A stretch of DNA of 64,000 nt from Flavobacterium johnsoniae (GTDB taxonomy: Bacteria > Bacteroidota > Bacteroidia > Flavobacteriales > Flavobacteriaceae). Location: NCBI RefSeq assembly GCF_030388325.1, contig NZ_CP103794.1, positions 3,968,001 to 4,032,000 of the forward strand, in the 5' to 3' direction. The notes under the pieces are model-generated. The model was not told the origin of the DNA and did no database searches. It saw only the letters and a list, made by a program, of their open reading frames with translations. Both the position numbers and the translations under genes were made by a program. Positions 31,501 through 39,887 of this stretch are shown here, one piece after another; position 1 is the stretch's first letter; each line of letters opens with the position of its first letter.

Positions 31501-32014
31501 CAAAGTTTTTAGTATTGGCATTTCCAGAAGGTTTGTAACTAGAAACGTAAACAGTAATTCCAGGAATAGGCTGACCGTTTGTATCGGTAACTTTTCCTTT
31601 TATTTCGATAGATTCTACTGCTTCTGTTTTTTGTGATTTCTGAACTGGAATTTCTTTAATAATTATAGTATTATTTGAAGCTACTTCGTATTTAAAATTT
31701 CCTTTTGAAAGACTTTTTTCTAAAAGAGTACTTACACTTATTGTTCCTTTTTCAAGTTCAATCTTTGGCAAATCGTCAAACATATCAGAACGATAGACAA
31801 ATCTGTATTGTGTTTGTCTTTTAATGAGTTCGAAAATTTGATCAACGGTTGCTTTTTGATCCTTTTTAATTACAATTTTGACATTCTGAGAAAGTAATTC
31901 CGATGGGGCAAAGCTAAAAAGCGCCAGAGAAAGAAAAAGAATAAGGGTGCGCATAATTAAAGTTGAAATGCTTTTTCTTTTAAAGAAAACAGCTTTAATA
32001 AATTTAATTTTCAT
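28535..32014 (-). CDS. SusC/RagA-family TonB-dependent transporter with STN domain
   Basis: A 1159-residue outer-membrane transporter. After an extended signal region (about 1-43) it has an STN secretin/TonB short N-terminal domain (about 50-120), a carboxypeptidase-regulatory-like sandwich (about 135-225), the plug (VMVVGYGTTKKKDLTGSV, DVLKDASAAAIYGSRA) and a beta-barrel ending in Phe. STN domains contact FecR-type anti-sigma factors, and such a gene lies 124 bases upstream, so substrate binding should trigger transcription of this locus. It forms the uptake complex with the next gene. Confidence 0.93.
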   Translation of the reverse strand: MKIKFIKAVFFKRKSISTLIMRTLILFLSLALFSFAPSELLSQNVKIVIKKDQKATVDQIFELIKRQTQYRFVYRSDMFDDLPKIELEKGTISVSTLLEKSLSKGNFKYEVASNNTIIIKEIPVQKSQKTEAVESIEIKGKVTDTNGQPIPGITVYVSSYKPSGNANTKNFVIRGTTTDFDGTFSITAEVGYYLVASGIGFQFYTEEITKSKTTYSIILKEEVSALEEVMVVGYGTTKKKDLTGSVSSITSEDIQQIKTQTIDNALIGKIPGVNVSSRGGAPGAGSSVNIRGLTQIRGDNQPLYVIDGTPISITPNSESLGLINYGSRENPLLAINPDDVERIDVLKDASAAAIYGSRAASGVIIVTTKRGKRNQAPRFSFNASSTFQNPVKMYDYLSADQYIKFSTEKAQQTLNQYPEMYWSYFPQEFAIVNNPDTYFGKANTNWQDLITNKNALWTQYSFNVNGGSERVNYMMSAGISDQQGVMIENDFKRYTFSTNLDANITNSFKVGGSVNYNYSINKIKGFNSLALGSFRPDLPAFNEDGSYSTFVGNYGEQYTALGDGMQTRSKALSKNLLGSIYAEVQIISGLKFKSQLNASVNSDETNGFSTSKSTNALFYGLYYDRPGARLDVQHNEGWTTAFENTLSYNKTISENHRIDAVAGVSWNRTRYDANAQHYRGFPDDDTLINIGSSNFTDSVESESIEQGLNSIFGRVNYSYKSKYLATFTARRDGSTKFGPDNRYGFFPSGALAWNVHNEDFMKEVSFVNQLKLRASIGRTGSDNLPSFTYLAYYQSLENGDSFYDGKNGIAVTGVPNSKIKWEETNQLDLGIDFSMFNNRLTGELVYFEKNTSGIILFTPLPYETGSISWNTNVADVSNKGWEFLIGVDIFRTKNFRWNSSFNISTIKNNVDNIYGASAGSQTVIEGQPLGVITGYDVIKIAQTQAEIDALNASAGGVYQSTLTQPGDYIFKDINGDGKITTLDRGPIGDINPDYFGGWNNTVTYKNWDFTMNWNFSQGAQRQYEKISNLYYTDAITNPTPEVFDTWTPENPNASYARYASPTHGYTATSRSVVDASYIKLRSASIGYNLPSSLFKNTGLSKVRLSLSGNNLITITDYPGLDPEDVISTSFANRTTGFTRDGGNSYPNVRTFTFSLNVTF

Positions 32015-32138
32015 AATTTTGGTTTTGGTTTATCAGTTAATCTTGAATTAATTATAAGTCCTATCACAGGAAAAGATGGTTTGTACTTCGACCCACGAAC
32101 CACTTTTCCTTTTTTTATTATTACTTATAATCTCCTTC

Positions 32139-33311
32139 TTACTTAAAAATTACAGTTTTTTGGTTTATTTCATACGGTATCTTATTTGTGTTACTTATTA
32201 TATTTAAAATTTCCTCTATTTTCTGATTTTTGTCTAATATTCCATTGAAAGTGCTGTTTTCAATTGCTTTATTTTTGAAAACAATTTTGATATCATACCA
32301 ACGCTCTAAAACTTTCATAATTTCTTTTAAAGGCATTTCCTGAAAACTGAAAATTCCTTCTTTCCAAGATACTTCATTAAATACATCAACCGCAGCAACT
32401 CGAATATTATGATTGTCTAGTACAGATTGTTGTCCCGGTTTTAGAACAGTAGTTTGAAAAGAACCAGATAAATTCACTTTACCTTCTACAAGCGTAGTAT
32501 AAATTGCAGGAGAATCCTGATATGCTTTTACATTAAATTCTGTTCCTAAAACTTCAATGTTTTGATTATCGGTTAAAACATTAAAATGCGAACCTTTATG
32601 ATCGGTACTTGGAGAAACGTCAAAATAAGCTTCACCATAAACTAATTCTACCTGACGCGGTTCGCCATCGACAAAACTTACAGGGAATTTAAGTTTAGAA
32701 TCTGAATTCAGCCAAACCTTAGTACCATCTGCCAATTTGATAAAAAACTGTCCGCCTCTTGGTATTGTCAGGTAGTTATATGCAATTGCGTCTTTATCAG
32801 AATTATTGTTTTTATAAATAATTTCTGTTCCGTTGCTATGTATTCCTGTTGCGTTGTAAACAGATCCTTTTCCTAAAGCTACTTGTTTTCCATTTGCAAG
32901 AACTAAAATCGCTTTGTCCGTTCCGGGATTAATGACAGATTTGGTAACAACAACTTTATTTTGTTGTTTATCTTTCCAATTATTGTTAGTAAAATAAACT
33001 GTAGAAACCATAATTAATACCGCTGCGGCTGCGGCATATTTCCAAATAGAAAGTTTTCTTACTGGAACTTCAATTTTAGATTCAATTTCTGACCACGCTT
33101 CTTTTTTGTCAATTTGTTTTAATAAAGCTGCACGTTTAATAAGTTTCTCATCCGTAAGATGTTCCAAAATATATTTCTTATCCGAATCTGTAAAAAGATC
33201 CGAATCTAAAAACTCTTTTGGTTTCTCATGCTTTAAAATTGAGGAAGCAATATGATTAGAAAGTTCAATTATTTTATTTAAAACAGGCATCTTATAATGG
33301 TTATATATCAC
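32139..33311 (-). CDS. FecR-family anti-sigma factor
   Basis: A 390-residue single-pass inner-membrane regulator. A cytoplasmic N-terminal part binds the sigma factor, a helix lies at about 91-110 (KYAAAAAVLIMVSTVYF), a periplasmic FecR domain covers about 130-275 (RGGQFFIKLADGTKVWLNSDSKL) and a DUF4974 domain ends the protein. It should hold the ECF sigma factor encoded 123 bases upstream until the STN domain of the neighbouring SusC signals. The start could also be Met8 (MPVLNKII); the first ATG is kept because nothing decides between them. Confidence 0.92.
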   Translation of the reverse strand: MIYNHYKMPVLNKIIELSNHIASSILKHEKPKEFLDSDLFTDSDKKYILEHLTDEKLIKRAALLKQIDKKEAWSEIESKIEVPVRKLSIWKYAAAAAVLIMVSTVYFTNNNWKDKQQNKVVVTKSVINPGTDKAILVLANGKQVALGKGSVYNATGIHSNGTEIIYKNNNSDKDAIAYNYLTIPRGGQFFIKLADGTKVWLNSDSKLKFPVSFVDGEPRQVELVYGEAYFDVSPSTDHKGSHFNVLTDNQNIEVLGTEFNVKAYQDSPAIYTTLVEGKVNLSGSFQTTVLKPGQQSVLDNHNIRVAAVDVFNEVSWKEGIFSFQEMPLKEIMKVLERWYDIKIVFKNKAIENSTFNGILDKNQKIEEILNIISNTNKIPYEINQKTVIFK

Positions 33312-33434
33312 TAAGACGACTAAAAGAAAAAGAGGGGTGAAAAAAGAGTGAAAAAAAATTACATTTTTTTTAAACTATTTTAAAATACCATGAATTTTTC
33401 ACATCGATAAATAAAATAAGATGATTATTAGGCA

Positions 33435-33983
33435 TCAATTTCTAATCTCGAATACAAATGCAATAATGAAGAAACAATCTTTCAGCAAAGGTTTTAAGCG
33501 CTTGTAAGCAATCTTTTTTTGTGTTTTGATAGTATTTAAAGAAACTCCTAATTCTTCAGAAATTTCAGTATTACTTAATCCTTTAATACTCAATTTAATA
33601 ATTTGAGCGCATTTTGCAGGTAATGTATTTACAGCTTTTTCAATAATTATAGAAGCTTCGGAAATAACCACTTCTCGCATAAAAAATGGATCGGTTTCCA
33701 TTTGCATAAAATCTGCATCTCCAATAGAAAGAGTGTCTTTGTAACGTTTGCTTTTTATATAATCAAGCGAACGATTTTTAACTGCCGTATATAAATAAGA
33801 TTTTATTGCTGAATCATTTTGGAATTCGATTTTATCTTCCCATACTTTAATAAAAACCTCCTGAACTATATCTTTTGATATATCTAAATTTTCAAGATAC
33901 TTGTTAGAAAATAGGCACAATGAAGGATACAGCGTATTGAAAACGCTTTTATATTCCTTTAATGTTAAAATTTTTACGCCCAT
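33435..33983 (-). CDS. ECF RNA polymerase sigma factor (Bacteroidota FecI-like)
   Basis: A 182-residue sigma-70 family protein of the extracytoplasmic-function type. Region 2 is visible at about 25-90 (DISKDIVQEVFIKVWED, then the region 2.4 part SYLYTAVKNRSLDYIKSKR), and region 4 at about 125-175 with the HTH NTEISEELGVSLNTIKTQ. It begins the locus and, with the FecR gene behind it, forms the cell-surface signalling cassette that drives the SusC/SusD genes. Confidence 0.94.
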   Translation of the reverse strand: MGVKILTLKEYKSVFNTLYPSLCLFSNKYLENLDISKDIVQEVFIKVWEDKIEFQNDSAIKSYLYTAVKNRSLDYIKSKRYKDTLSIGDADFMQMETDPFFMREVVISEASIIIEKAVNTLPAKCAQIIKLSIKGLSNTEISEELGVSLNTIKTQKKIAYKRLKPLLKDCFFIIAFVFEIRN

Positions 33984-34857
33984 ATTATCCTTTTTTTGAA
34001 GGTTTTAAGAATAAGTCTTAATTTGTATTTGTTAAGAAACTAACTTTTTGAATTTAAAATTGTTATTATTATGCTAATATAAATAAATTGTTAATTGATG
34101 CGTAAAATGCCTACGATCAGAAAAATGTACTTGATTCAGCAGCATTATTAAAAATTTTAAATTAATACACCTCAATCTTACCAAATAATGCGTTTTTTGC
34201 GATTTTGATATTTAATTTAATTAAAAATTATATCATCGAAAAAAATGCTAAAAAGATAAAATTTTAAATATTTAACACCTAAAGTAAGATTATACCGCTG
34301 ATTTTCTATTTTAAATTCAATCATTCGAATATTTGTTAAAAATACAATAATGTCACTTTTATAAAAATCAACTAAGAAAAATAATTTACTTCTTTTCTTA
34401 TTCTTCCACTATTTCTTTGATAAGATTTCTTGATTACAAATTTATATAAATTCTATAGAATTAATAGATATAAAACAGTGAAATTTGTTAAAAAAGGCAA
34501 CTTAAATGACAACTTAAAACATAACAAATTAGTAATTAAACAGTTGTCTAAATATTTTTCTTCAGTTTAAATCAAACTCTGAACAGACAAAAGTAAAAAA
34601 GCTACTAAAATTATATTGCAATATTTCTCTAATGTAGAAAGTCAATTTAACAATTTTAAGAAGCAATTTACCCTATTTATCAACATCAGAAAAATCCTAG
34701 TTAAATGTAAGTTTTTATGATATATATAATTTTTTATTTATTTAAATTTGAGCATAAACACTTAATTTATTGAAAGTTACAAACAAAATTCAATCAAAAA
34801 CAGAATAGAGTAATGCTTAATTGAGTGAATAAAACGCCCCTTTTTAACACCCTTTAT
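33984..34857. other. 874-base AT-rich divergent intergenic region
   Basis: It separates the minus-strand sigma gene from a plus-strand exported-protein cluster. Stops are dense in all frames and no RNA gene was recognised. TAAATTTG at 34743-34750 fits the -7 pattern for the plus-strand genes, about 108 bases before the first ATG, but lacks a clear -33 TTTG. CAAATTTA at 34437-34444 is a -7 match for the minus strand, 450 bases from the sigma start. Both are weak. Confidence 0.45.
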
Positions 34858-35064
34858 ATGAAAGCCTACAAAATAAAATTCCTCGCCATTTATATCTTTT
34901 TACATCTTCAAGCAAGCACTTTTGCTCAAGGCGGAGGCCCGCCACCACCGGGTTTACCAGACGACGGAACTCCCGCAGTACCAATAGATCGATACGCTAA
35001 ACAATTATTAGCCGCTGGACTCATTTTAGGTTTCATTGTGATCGTCTCGAGAAGAAAACTCTGA
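34858..35064 (+). CDS. Small exported PID-CTERM-like protein
   Basis: A 68-residue protein with a Sec signal peptide (MKAYKIKFLAIYIF..., cleavage after FAQ at 24), a Gly/Pro spacer (GGGPPPPGLPDDG), a Pro-Ile-Asp motif at 42-44, one hydrophobic helix (about 49-63) and a terminal basic RRKL. This motif-helix-basic tail is the layout of C-terminal sorting signals; Flavobacteriia have a PID-CTERM class of this kind. The ATG at 34858 was preferred over an in-frame GTG at 34825 because it starts the signal peptide. It leads a group of three exported proteins. The function of the mature peptide (about 20 residues before the motif) is unknown. Confidence 0.72.
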   Translation: MKAYKIKFLAIYIFLHLQASTFAQGGGPPPPGLPDDGTPAVPIDRYAKQLLAAGLILGFIVIVSRRKL

Positions 35065-35111
35065 ATCGAATATCTCTCAAAATCTACCGAAACAAAATTT
35101 ACACTTGATTC

Positions 35112-35193
35112 ATGAAAAAAAAAACTAATACTCTTTTGTCTACTCGTCAGTTCGACAATAACTTGCCAAGTATTCTTTAGCTCTAACTCAAAT
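35112..35193 (+). other. Out-of-frame signal peptide of the T9SS protein (A10 tract)
   Basis: ATG at 35112 is followed by ten A (35115-35124). Read from this ATG the frame stops after 22 codons. In the frame of the downstream protein the same DNA encodes KKKLILFCLLVSSTITCQ, a plain signal peptide, but an in-frame TGA (35113-35115) replaces the start. Nine A instead of ten would join ATG, signal peptide and the 567-residue body. Slippage-controlled expression, a real frameshift, or a sequence error are all possible. Confidence 0.75.
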
Positions 35194-36897
35194 ATGTATG
35201 TAAAAAATGAAGTTTTATACGTACAGCAAAATATTCAATTAAGTACAAACTCTAATTTATACTTAAGAAATAATGCACAGCTAATTCAAGGTGGAAATAC
35301 AAGTTCCACAAATACAGGTTTAGGATCTTTGTCTGTTTATCAGGAAGGAACATCCGACAATTATGATTACAATTATTGGTGTTCTCCAATCGGAATTCCA
35401 ACCGCGGCTACAGGAAATAATAATTTTGGAATCGCAGCTTTGGGACGCCCAACTACTGCAACAGCTACAACTCCAGCAATTATTCTGCCAGCAGGAAGTT
35501 ACGACGGTATTTCTAATCCGTTATCGATTGCTTCTTCTTGGATTTATAAATTAATAAATGCTAATAATTATTCTCAATGGATTTTAGTTGGAGGAGCATC
35601 TACAATTGCACCTGGCGAAGGTTTTACGATGAAAGGCACTAGCGGAACTGACTCTGTTGATCCTGAAGGATCAGGAGTTACAAATAATCCAGGCAGTGCA
35701 CAACGATATGATTTTAGAGGAAGACCCAACAACGGCAATATTACAGTAGCATTAGGAGCTAACAATGCTACTTTAACAGGAAATCCATATCCGTCAGCAT
35801 TGCATTTAAATGAATTTTTATTAGATACCGACAATCGAACAATAACAGGTGGCACAGCTTATTTCTGGCAACAAGACAGAACAATAGATTCTCATTATCT
35901 CAGCGCTTATCGAGGAGGTTATGGCTCCTATGCTCCTATCAATACGACCTCTAATGGTGTTTATATTCCACCCGTTTTTAATGCATACAAGCAAGATGGA
36001 ACCGTTAATCCTGGTCCAGGTTCTGGAACAGGAACAGTTTTACCGCGCAGATACGCGCCTATAGGTCAAGGCTTTTTGTTGAACGGAACCGCTAACGGAA
36101 TTGTTACATTTAAAAATGCTCATCGTGTATTTTTTAAAGAACTTTTGGGTGGATCTCAATTTGAGAAACCTTCAAAGAAAAGCGAGGCGAATGAAGAAAC
36201 TGAAACTTTGTCGTATTTCAGAATAAATGCTATTATAAATAATCAATTTACTAGACAGCTGGCATTAGTTTTTGTTCCTGAAGCAACCGATGGAATTGAT
36301 ACAGGAATTGATGCATTAAATATGACAGCAGATCTTCCCGATGATGTTAATTTCTGGATAGAAGACGCAAATTATTTAATTCAAGGTGTAAATTTTGATC
36401 CTTCTAAAAAGATTCCGCTCGCGGTTAAAGCATCAGCAAATACTACATTAAAATTCAGCATTCCAGAATTCACCAATTTTGATACAACTCAAAAAGTGTA
36501 TATCTATGATAAATTCGATAACTCTTATCACGATATAAAAAACGGAAATTACGAAGTTACTGTTACTGCTGGTACTTATAATGATAGATTTCAGGTTGCA
36601 TTTTTAGATCAAACACTTGGTGTGGAAGAAAATTCAGAATTAGGCAATTTTATCATTTATCAAGACAACGTTTCTAAAAATATTAAAGCTTCAAATCCGA
36701 ATAGTTTAGCCATAAAATCTTTTACATTATATGATATTACAGGAAAAACGGTATTGTCTAAAAAAGATTTAAAAACAGATTCCAACTACAATTTTTCGAC
36801 CATTGGATTAAGTTACGGAATTTACATAGCAGAATTTTTAACAGAAGACAATCAAAAACTTACCAAAAAAGTTTTGATTTCTAATTCTGGAAAATAA
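35194..36897 (+). CDS. T9SS-secreted surface protein (type A sorting domain)
   Basis: The body of a large secreted protein, 567 residues from the first in-frame ATG, with the true N-terminus probably at 35112 across the A10 tract. Most of it is Gly/Asn/Thr-rich beta structure of the kind seen in Flavobacterium surface proteins (YNYWCSPIG, APGEGFTMKG, LTGNPYPSAL, GQGFLLNGTA). The last 80 residues are a type A T9SS C-terminal domain (SFTLYDITGKTVLS ... LSYGIYIAEF ... KKVLIS), which directs transport across the outer membrane by the type IX system and surface attachment. No enzymatic domain is recognised. It is followed after 46 bases by another exported protein. Confidence 0.83.
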   Translation: MYVKNEVLYVQQNIQLSTNSNLYLRNNAQLIQGGNTSSTNTGLGSLSVYQEGTSDNYDYNYWCSPIGIPTAATGNNNFGIAALGRPTTATATTPAIILPAGSYDGISNPLSIASSWIYKLINANNYSQWILVGGASTIAPGEGFTMKGTSGTDSVDPEGSGVTNNPGSAQRYDFRGRPNNGNITVALGANNATLTGNPYPSALHLNEFLLDTDNRTITGGTAYFWQQDRTIDSHYLSAYRGGYGSYAPINTTSNGVYIPPVFNAYKQDGTVNPGPGSGTGTVLPRRYAPIGQGFLLNGTANGIVTFKNAHRVFFKELLGGSQFEKPSKKSEANEETETLSYFRINAIINNQFTRQLALVFVPEATDGIDTGIDALNMTADLPDDVNFWIEDANYLIQGVNFDPSKKIPLAVKASANTTLKFSIPEFTNFDTTQKVYIYDKFDNSYHDIKNGNYEVTVTAGTYNDRFQVAFLDQTLGVEENSELGNFIIYQDNVSKNIKASNPNSLAIKSFTLYDITGKTVLSKKDLKTDSNYNFSTIGLSYGIYIAEFLTEDNQKLTKKVLISNSGK

Positions 36898-36943
36898 ACC
36901 CAACTATTTTAAGAGAACATTTTTAAAACCTAAAACTACACAT

Positions 36944-38437
36944 ATGCTTAAGAAATCTACTTTACAAAGCCAAATCATAATATTGTTATTGTGTTTCTTA
37001 TTAGTTCCAAATACTTCAAATGCACAAATCGGAATAGGAACAGTTACGCCAAATTCTAGTTCAATATTAGATATCACATCTACAACACAAGGTATGCTCG
37101 CTCCAAGAATGACAACGGCACAACGAACAGCAATTACAACTCCAGCCGAAAGTTTATTAGTTTTTGATACCACTGATAAAGCTTTTTACTTTTATAACAC
37201 CGCAACTACGGCATGGATAAAGATTGCCAATGAAAGCGCTCTTAAAAGAAACAATTACAAATTGGTAAAATCTGCAGCAGATTTAGCTCCAGAATTAGCT
37301 TTAGGAGGAGGGTCTTCATATTTATTGAATACCAATACGCTTTATGAAATTAACGGAACCATCAATCTTACTAGTCCAATAAACTTAAACAATGCCTATG
37401 TTTCTGGTCTTGATGCAAATGAAGATGTTTTGTCATCAACAGGAACCATTTTCTCAGGAAATACAGGAGGAAGTATTAGAAATGTAACTTTAAGAGGCGC
37501 TACAGCATTTTCTATAAACGGACCAGGTATTGCAACTGCATCCTCACTTTTGGTTCAAAATGTGGTTGTTGACGGAATGACAGCAAGTGTAGGAACAATT
37601 AATGGAATTGGATTATTTTTTGGCAATATCATTCAATACATTAATAATACTAATGGAATTACTTATTCTAATATTGGCAGTTTGTTGTTAAACAATCAGG
37701 CATGGACATCTAGCAACAACGGAACTTTTGAAACCTTTACCGGTACATTTGGATTGATACAAAAAAATAGTGGTTTCAGCACAATGAACGGAGCCGATGT
37801 GGCAATGGATGTAAGCAACGCAACGCTTAGCGTAGGAACTGGAGTTCTGTTGGGTACTGTTTTTTCAGGAACCACTACAAATGCTAATGGATATATTAAC
37901 CGTTATCCTGCTGCATCAACTTATACAGGATATAATTTTAGCACCGCTTGGACTGTAGACGCGCCTGGTATTCCAAGAGAAGGCGATTCTGACTCAACTG
38001 GCGATATTAATCTCGATGCTCCTGTTGGTTCTGGCGCCGCAACAACTTTTACTGGCACAAGTACATCCAGTAGGATAAAACTTAGCGGTACAACTACATC
38101 AAACAATCTATTTAGATTTACTAAAGATGGTAATAATAGAATTACTTATCGAGGAAATAAGACCAGATATTTTCAGGTAACAGCTTCAGTTTCGTGTCAA
38201 GTTACCAGTACAGACATAACACTTATCTTATATATTGCAAAAAATGGCGTTGTACTCCCTGATACAAAAGTATATGGAAAACCTACTACAGGTTTTTTGG
38301 CTACAGCAGGAATTTTAACTCTTCCAATCGTGGGAACCATGCAATTAAAAAAAGATGATTATATTGAAGTCTTTGCTGAACGTTATGATGGAACAGCGAA
38401 TATGTCTACAGTTTCTCTAAATCTTAGCGCTAGATAA
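36944..38437 (+). CDS. Exported beta-rich surface protein with C-terminal jelly-roll-like domain
   Basis: A 497-residue exported protein with a Sec signal peptide ending SNAQ (residue 28). The mature start IGIGTVTPNSSSILDITSTTQGMLAPRMTT is the opening of a large Bacteroidota surface or tail-fibre-like family. The middle (about 90-330) is repetitive and beta-helical in character (INLTSPINLNNAYVSG, GGSIRNVTLRGATAFSI). The last 120 residues (about 375-497) look like a TNF/C1q-type jelly-roll used for trimerisation or binding. There is no T9SS domain at the end. It may be an adhesin or fibre component made with its two upstream neighbours. The specific function is unknown. Confidence 0.75.
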   Translation: MLKKSTLQSQIIILLLCFLLVPNTSNAQIGIGTVTPNSSSILDITSTTQGMLAPRMTTAQRTAITTPAESLLVFDTTDKAFYFYNTATTAWIKIANESALKRNNYKLVKSAADLAPELALGGGSSYLLNTNTLYEINGTINLTSPINLNNAYVSGLDANEDVLSSTGTIFSGNTGGSIRNVTLRGATAFSINGPGIATASSLLVQNVVVDGMTASVGTINGIGLFFGNIIQYINNTNGITYSNIGSLLLNNQAWTSSNNGTFETFTGTFGLIQKNSGFSTMNGADVAMDVSNATLSVGTGVLLGTVFSGTTTNANGYINRYPAASTYTGYNFSTAWTVDAPGIPREGDSDSTGDINLDAPVGSGAATTFTGTSTSSRIKLSGTTTSNNLFRFTKDGNNRITYRGNKTRYFQVTASVSCQVTSTDITLILYIAKNGVVLPDTKVYGKPTTGFLATAGILTLPIVGTMQLKKDDYIEVFAERYDGTANMSTVSLNLSAR

Positions 38438-38596
38438 TTTACATAGAAAATAATTTTATAAAATTGATTTCTAAATTGAATCTTTATTCCCCATGTAAAT
38501 TAAAGTTTTATTAAATCATACCCATGCAAAAGTTATTTTTAGTAACTTATATATCTGATTATTAGACATTTTTTTTGTCTATTTAAATGATAAAAC

Positions 38597-39580
38597 ATGG
38601 AAGATATTAAAATAAATAACAGCGTTCTTAAAGGTAAAAATGTTGTCATAACGGGTGCAAGCAGCGGTGTCGGAAGAGCTGCAGCCGAAGCTTTTGCAAT
38701 TGAGGGCTGTAACGTAGTAATAGTAGCCAGAGGACTTAAAGGCATTAATGAAACAGTAGAATATTGTCGGTCGCTAAATGTTTTGGCAATTGGTGTTCAA
38801 GCAGATATGTCGATTGCTGAAGATGTAGAGCGAATAGCAAAAGAAGCTTTGGCTATGAACGGAAAAATTGATATCTGGGTGAATAACGCTGGAGTAATGG
38901 CAAGCGGAAAATTTGAAGAAATTCCTATGGAAATTCACGAGCAGGTTATTAAAACCAATTTGTTTGGATATATGCATGGCGCTTACAATGCCATTAAAAT
39001 TTTCAAAAAACAAGACCAAGGTATTTTAATAAACAATGTTTCCATCGGCGGATTTATGCCAGCACCTTACAGCGCAGTTTATTCTGCAACAAAATATGGG
39101 ATTCGAGGCATGATGGAATGTCTTCAAGGAGAAATTTCTAATCATAAAGATATTCATATTTGCAATCTTTATCCGCAATTACAAAATTCTACTGGAAATC
39201 TTCATTCAGCCAAATATTCAGGTTTCGATATGAAAATTTCTTTTATTGCTTCGGATCCACGCCATACAGCGGCTAAAATGGTAGATTTGGCTAAACATCC
39301 GCAAAAAGATTTATTTCCAGATTTACGTTCCGCGGCAATCACAAATATGTATCGATTATTTCCGAAGACAATAATTAATACTGCATCTGCGGCAGTACGC
39401 ACTAAAATGAAACTAAACGATGTTAAAGCAGAAAATCCTGGAAATGTTCTCACCAACTCAAAAGAGCCGTTACGTGTCTACGGAAATTTACCTTCAAAGA
39501 AAACACACAACATTGGTTTAGCATTCCTTGTAGGAGTCGGAATTACAACCGCTTTATTATTAATGGGTAAAAAGATTTAG
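38597..39580 (+). CDS. Short-chain dehydrogenase with C-terminal membrane helix
   Basis: A 327-residue SDR oxidoreductase. The Rossmann motif TGASSGVG (about 18-25), NNAG (about 94-97), a catalytic Ser in NNVSIGG, and YSATK for Tyr/Lys are all present. After the catalytic domain (about 260) comes an extension ending in a hydrophobic helix (LAFLVGVGITTALLLMG) and a basic tail, so the enzyme is probably held at the membrane. The substrate is unknown; relatives are often annotated only as SDR family. It stands alone, with a strong terminator after it. Confidence 0.87.
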   Translation: MEDIKINNSVLKGKNVVITGASSGVGRAAAEAFAIEGCNVVIVARGLKGINETVEYCRSLNVLAIGVQADMSIAEDVERIAKEALAMNGKIDIWVNNAGVMASGKFEEIPMEIHEQVIKTNLFGYMHGAYNAIKIFKKQDQGILINNVSIGGFMPAPYSAVYSATKYGIRGMMECLQGEISNHKDIHICNLYPQLQNSTGNLHSAKYSGFDMKISFIASDPRHTAAKMVDLAKHPQKDLFPDLRSAAITNMYRLFPKTIINTASAAVRTKMKLNDVKAENPGNVLTNSKEPLRVYGNLPSKKTHNIGLAFLVGVGITTALLLMGKKI

Positions 39581-39613
39581 AATTTTAAATTCCAGATTAA
39601 GAATATTTTAAAA

Positions 39614-39644
39614 AAAAGCTCCTTAAAAAACTTAAGGAGCTTTT
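39614..39644 (+). terminator. Terminator after the SDR gene
   Basis: A stem of 13 bases (AGCTCCTTAA/TTAAGGAGCT extended by three A-T pairs) with a 5-base loop, ending in TTTT. It lies about 35 bases after the stop codon. Confidence 0.85.
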
Positions 39645-39725
39645 CGGCAGCCGGCGGATGCCTGAGGTATGCGGTAACTAACTAAATCTTTGTCCAGATC
39701 CTCCAGACGAACTCCGCCGGTCCCC
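39645..39725. repeat. G+C-rich element bounded by CCGGCGGA inverted repeat
   Basis: An 8-base perfect inverted repeat (CCGGCGGA at 39651-39658, TCCGCCGG at 39713-39720) encloses 54 bases that are clearly richer in G+C than the surroundings. It directly abuts the terminator. It is not a tRNA: there is no T-loop motif or cloverleaf. It resembles a dispersed REP-like unit or the end of a small structured RNA. That is inference. Confidence 0.5.
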
Positions 39726-39887
39726 TGTCTTTTTATGTCTGATTACAAAGTTTATATACCATTCATCTTAGCAAAATTACCAAAACCATAATTTAAATTC
39801 TTACAGAATCTCATTTTGAGCTTATAGTATTTTAAGGTTTGAAGAAATTTTAAAACCAAACATTAGATGATTATATGAGTAATATTG

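Larger units (their letters stand above)
39581..39887. other. Intergenic region with terminator and G+C-rich element
   Basis: A 307-base spacer between a plus-strand SDR gene and a minus-strand receiver gene (convergent). It holds one strong hairpin terminator and a G+C-rich block bounded by inverted repeats, listed separately. No ORF of note. Confidence 0.6.

Noticed and set aside
27007..32014. Carbohydrate PUL in the thiol/M16 locus
   Set aside because: No glycoside hydrolase, lyase or sugar transporter is encoded between 17483 and 33983.
34825..34857. GTG start upstream of the PID-CTERM-like gene
   Set aside because: It would add 11 residues before a perfect signal peptide that starts at the ATG at 34858.
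39645..39725. tRNA or tRNA-like gene in the G+C-rich block
   Set aside because: The outer stem is 8 bases, but there is no T-loop motif, anticodon arm or CCA context.
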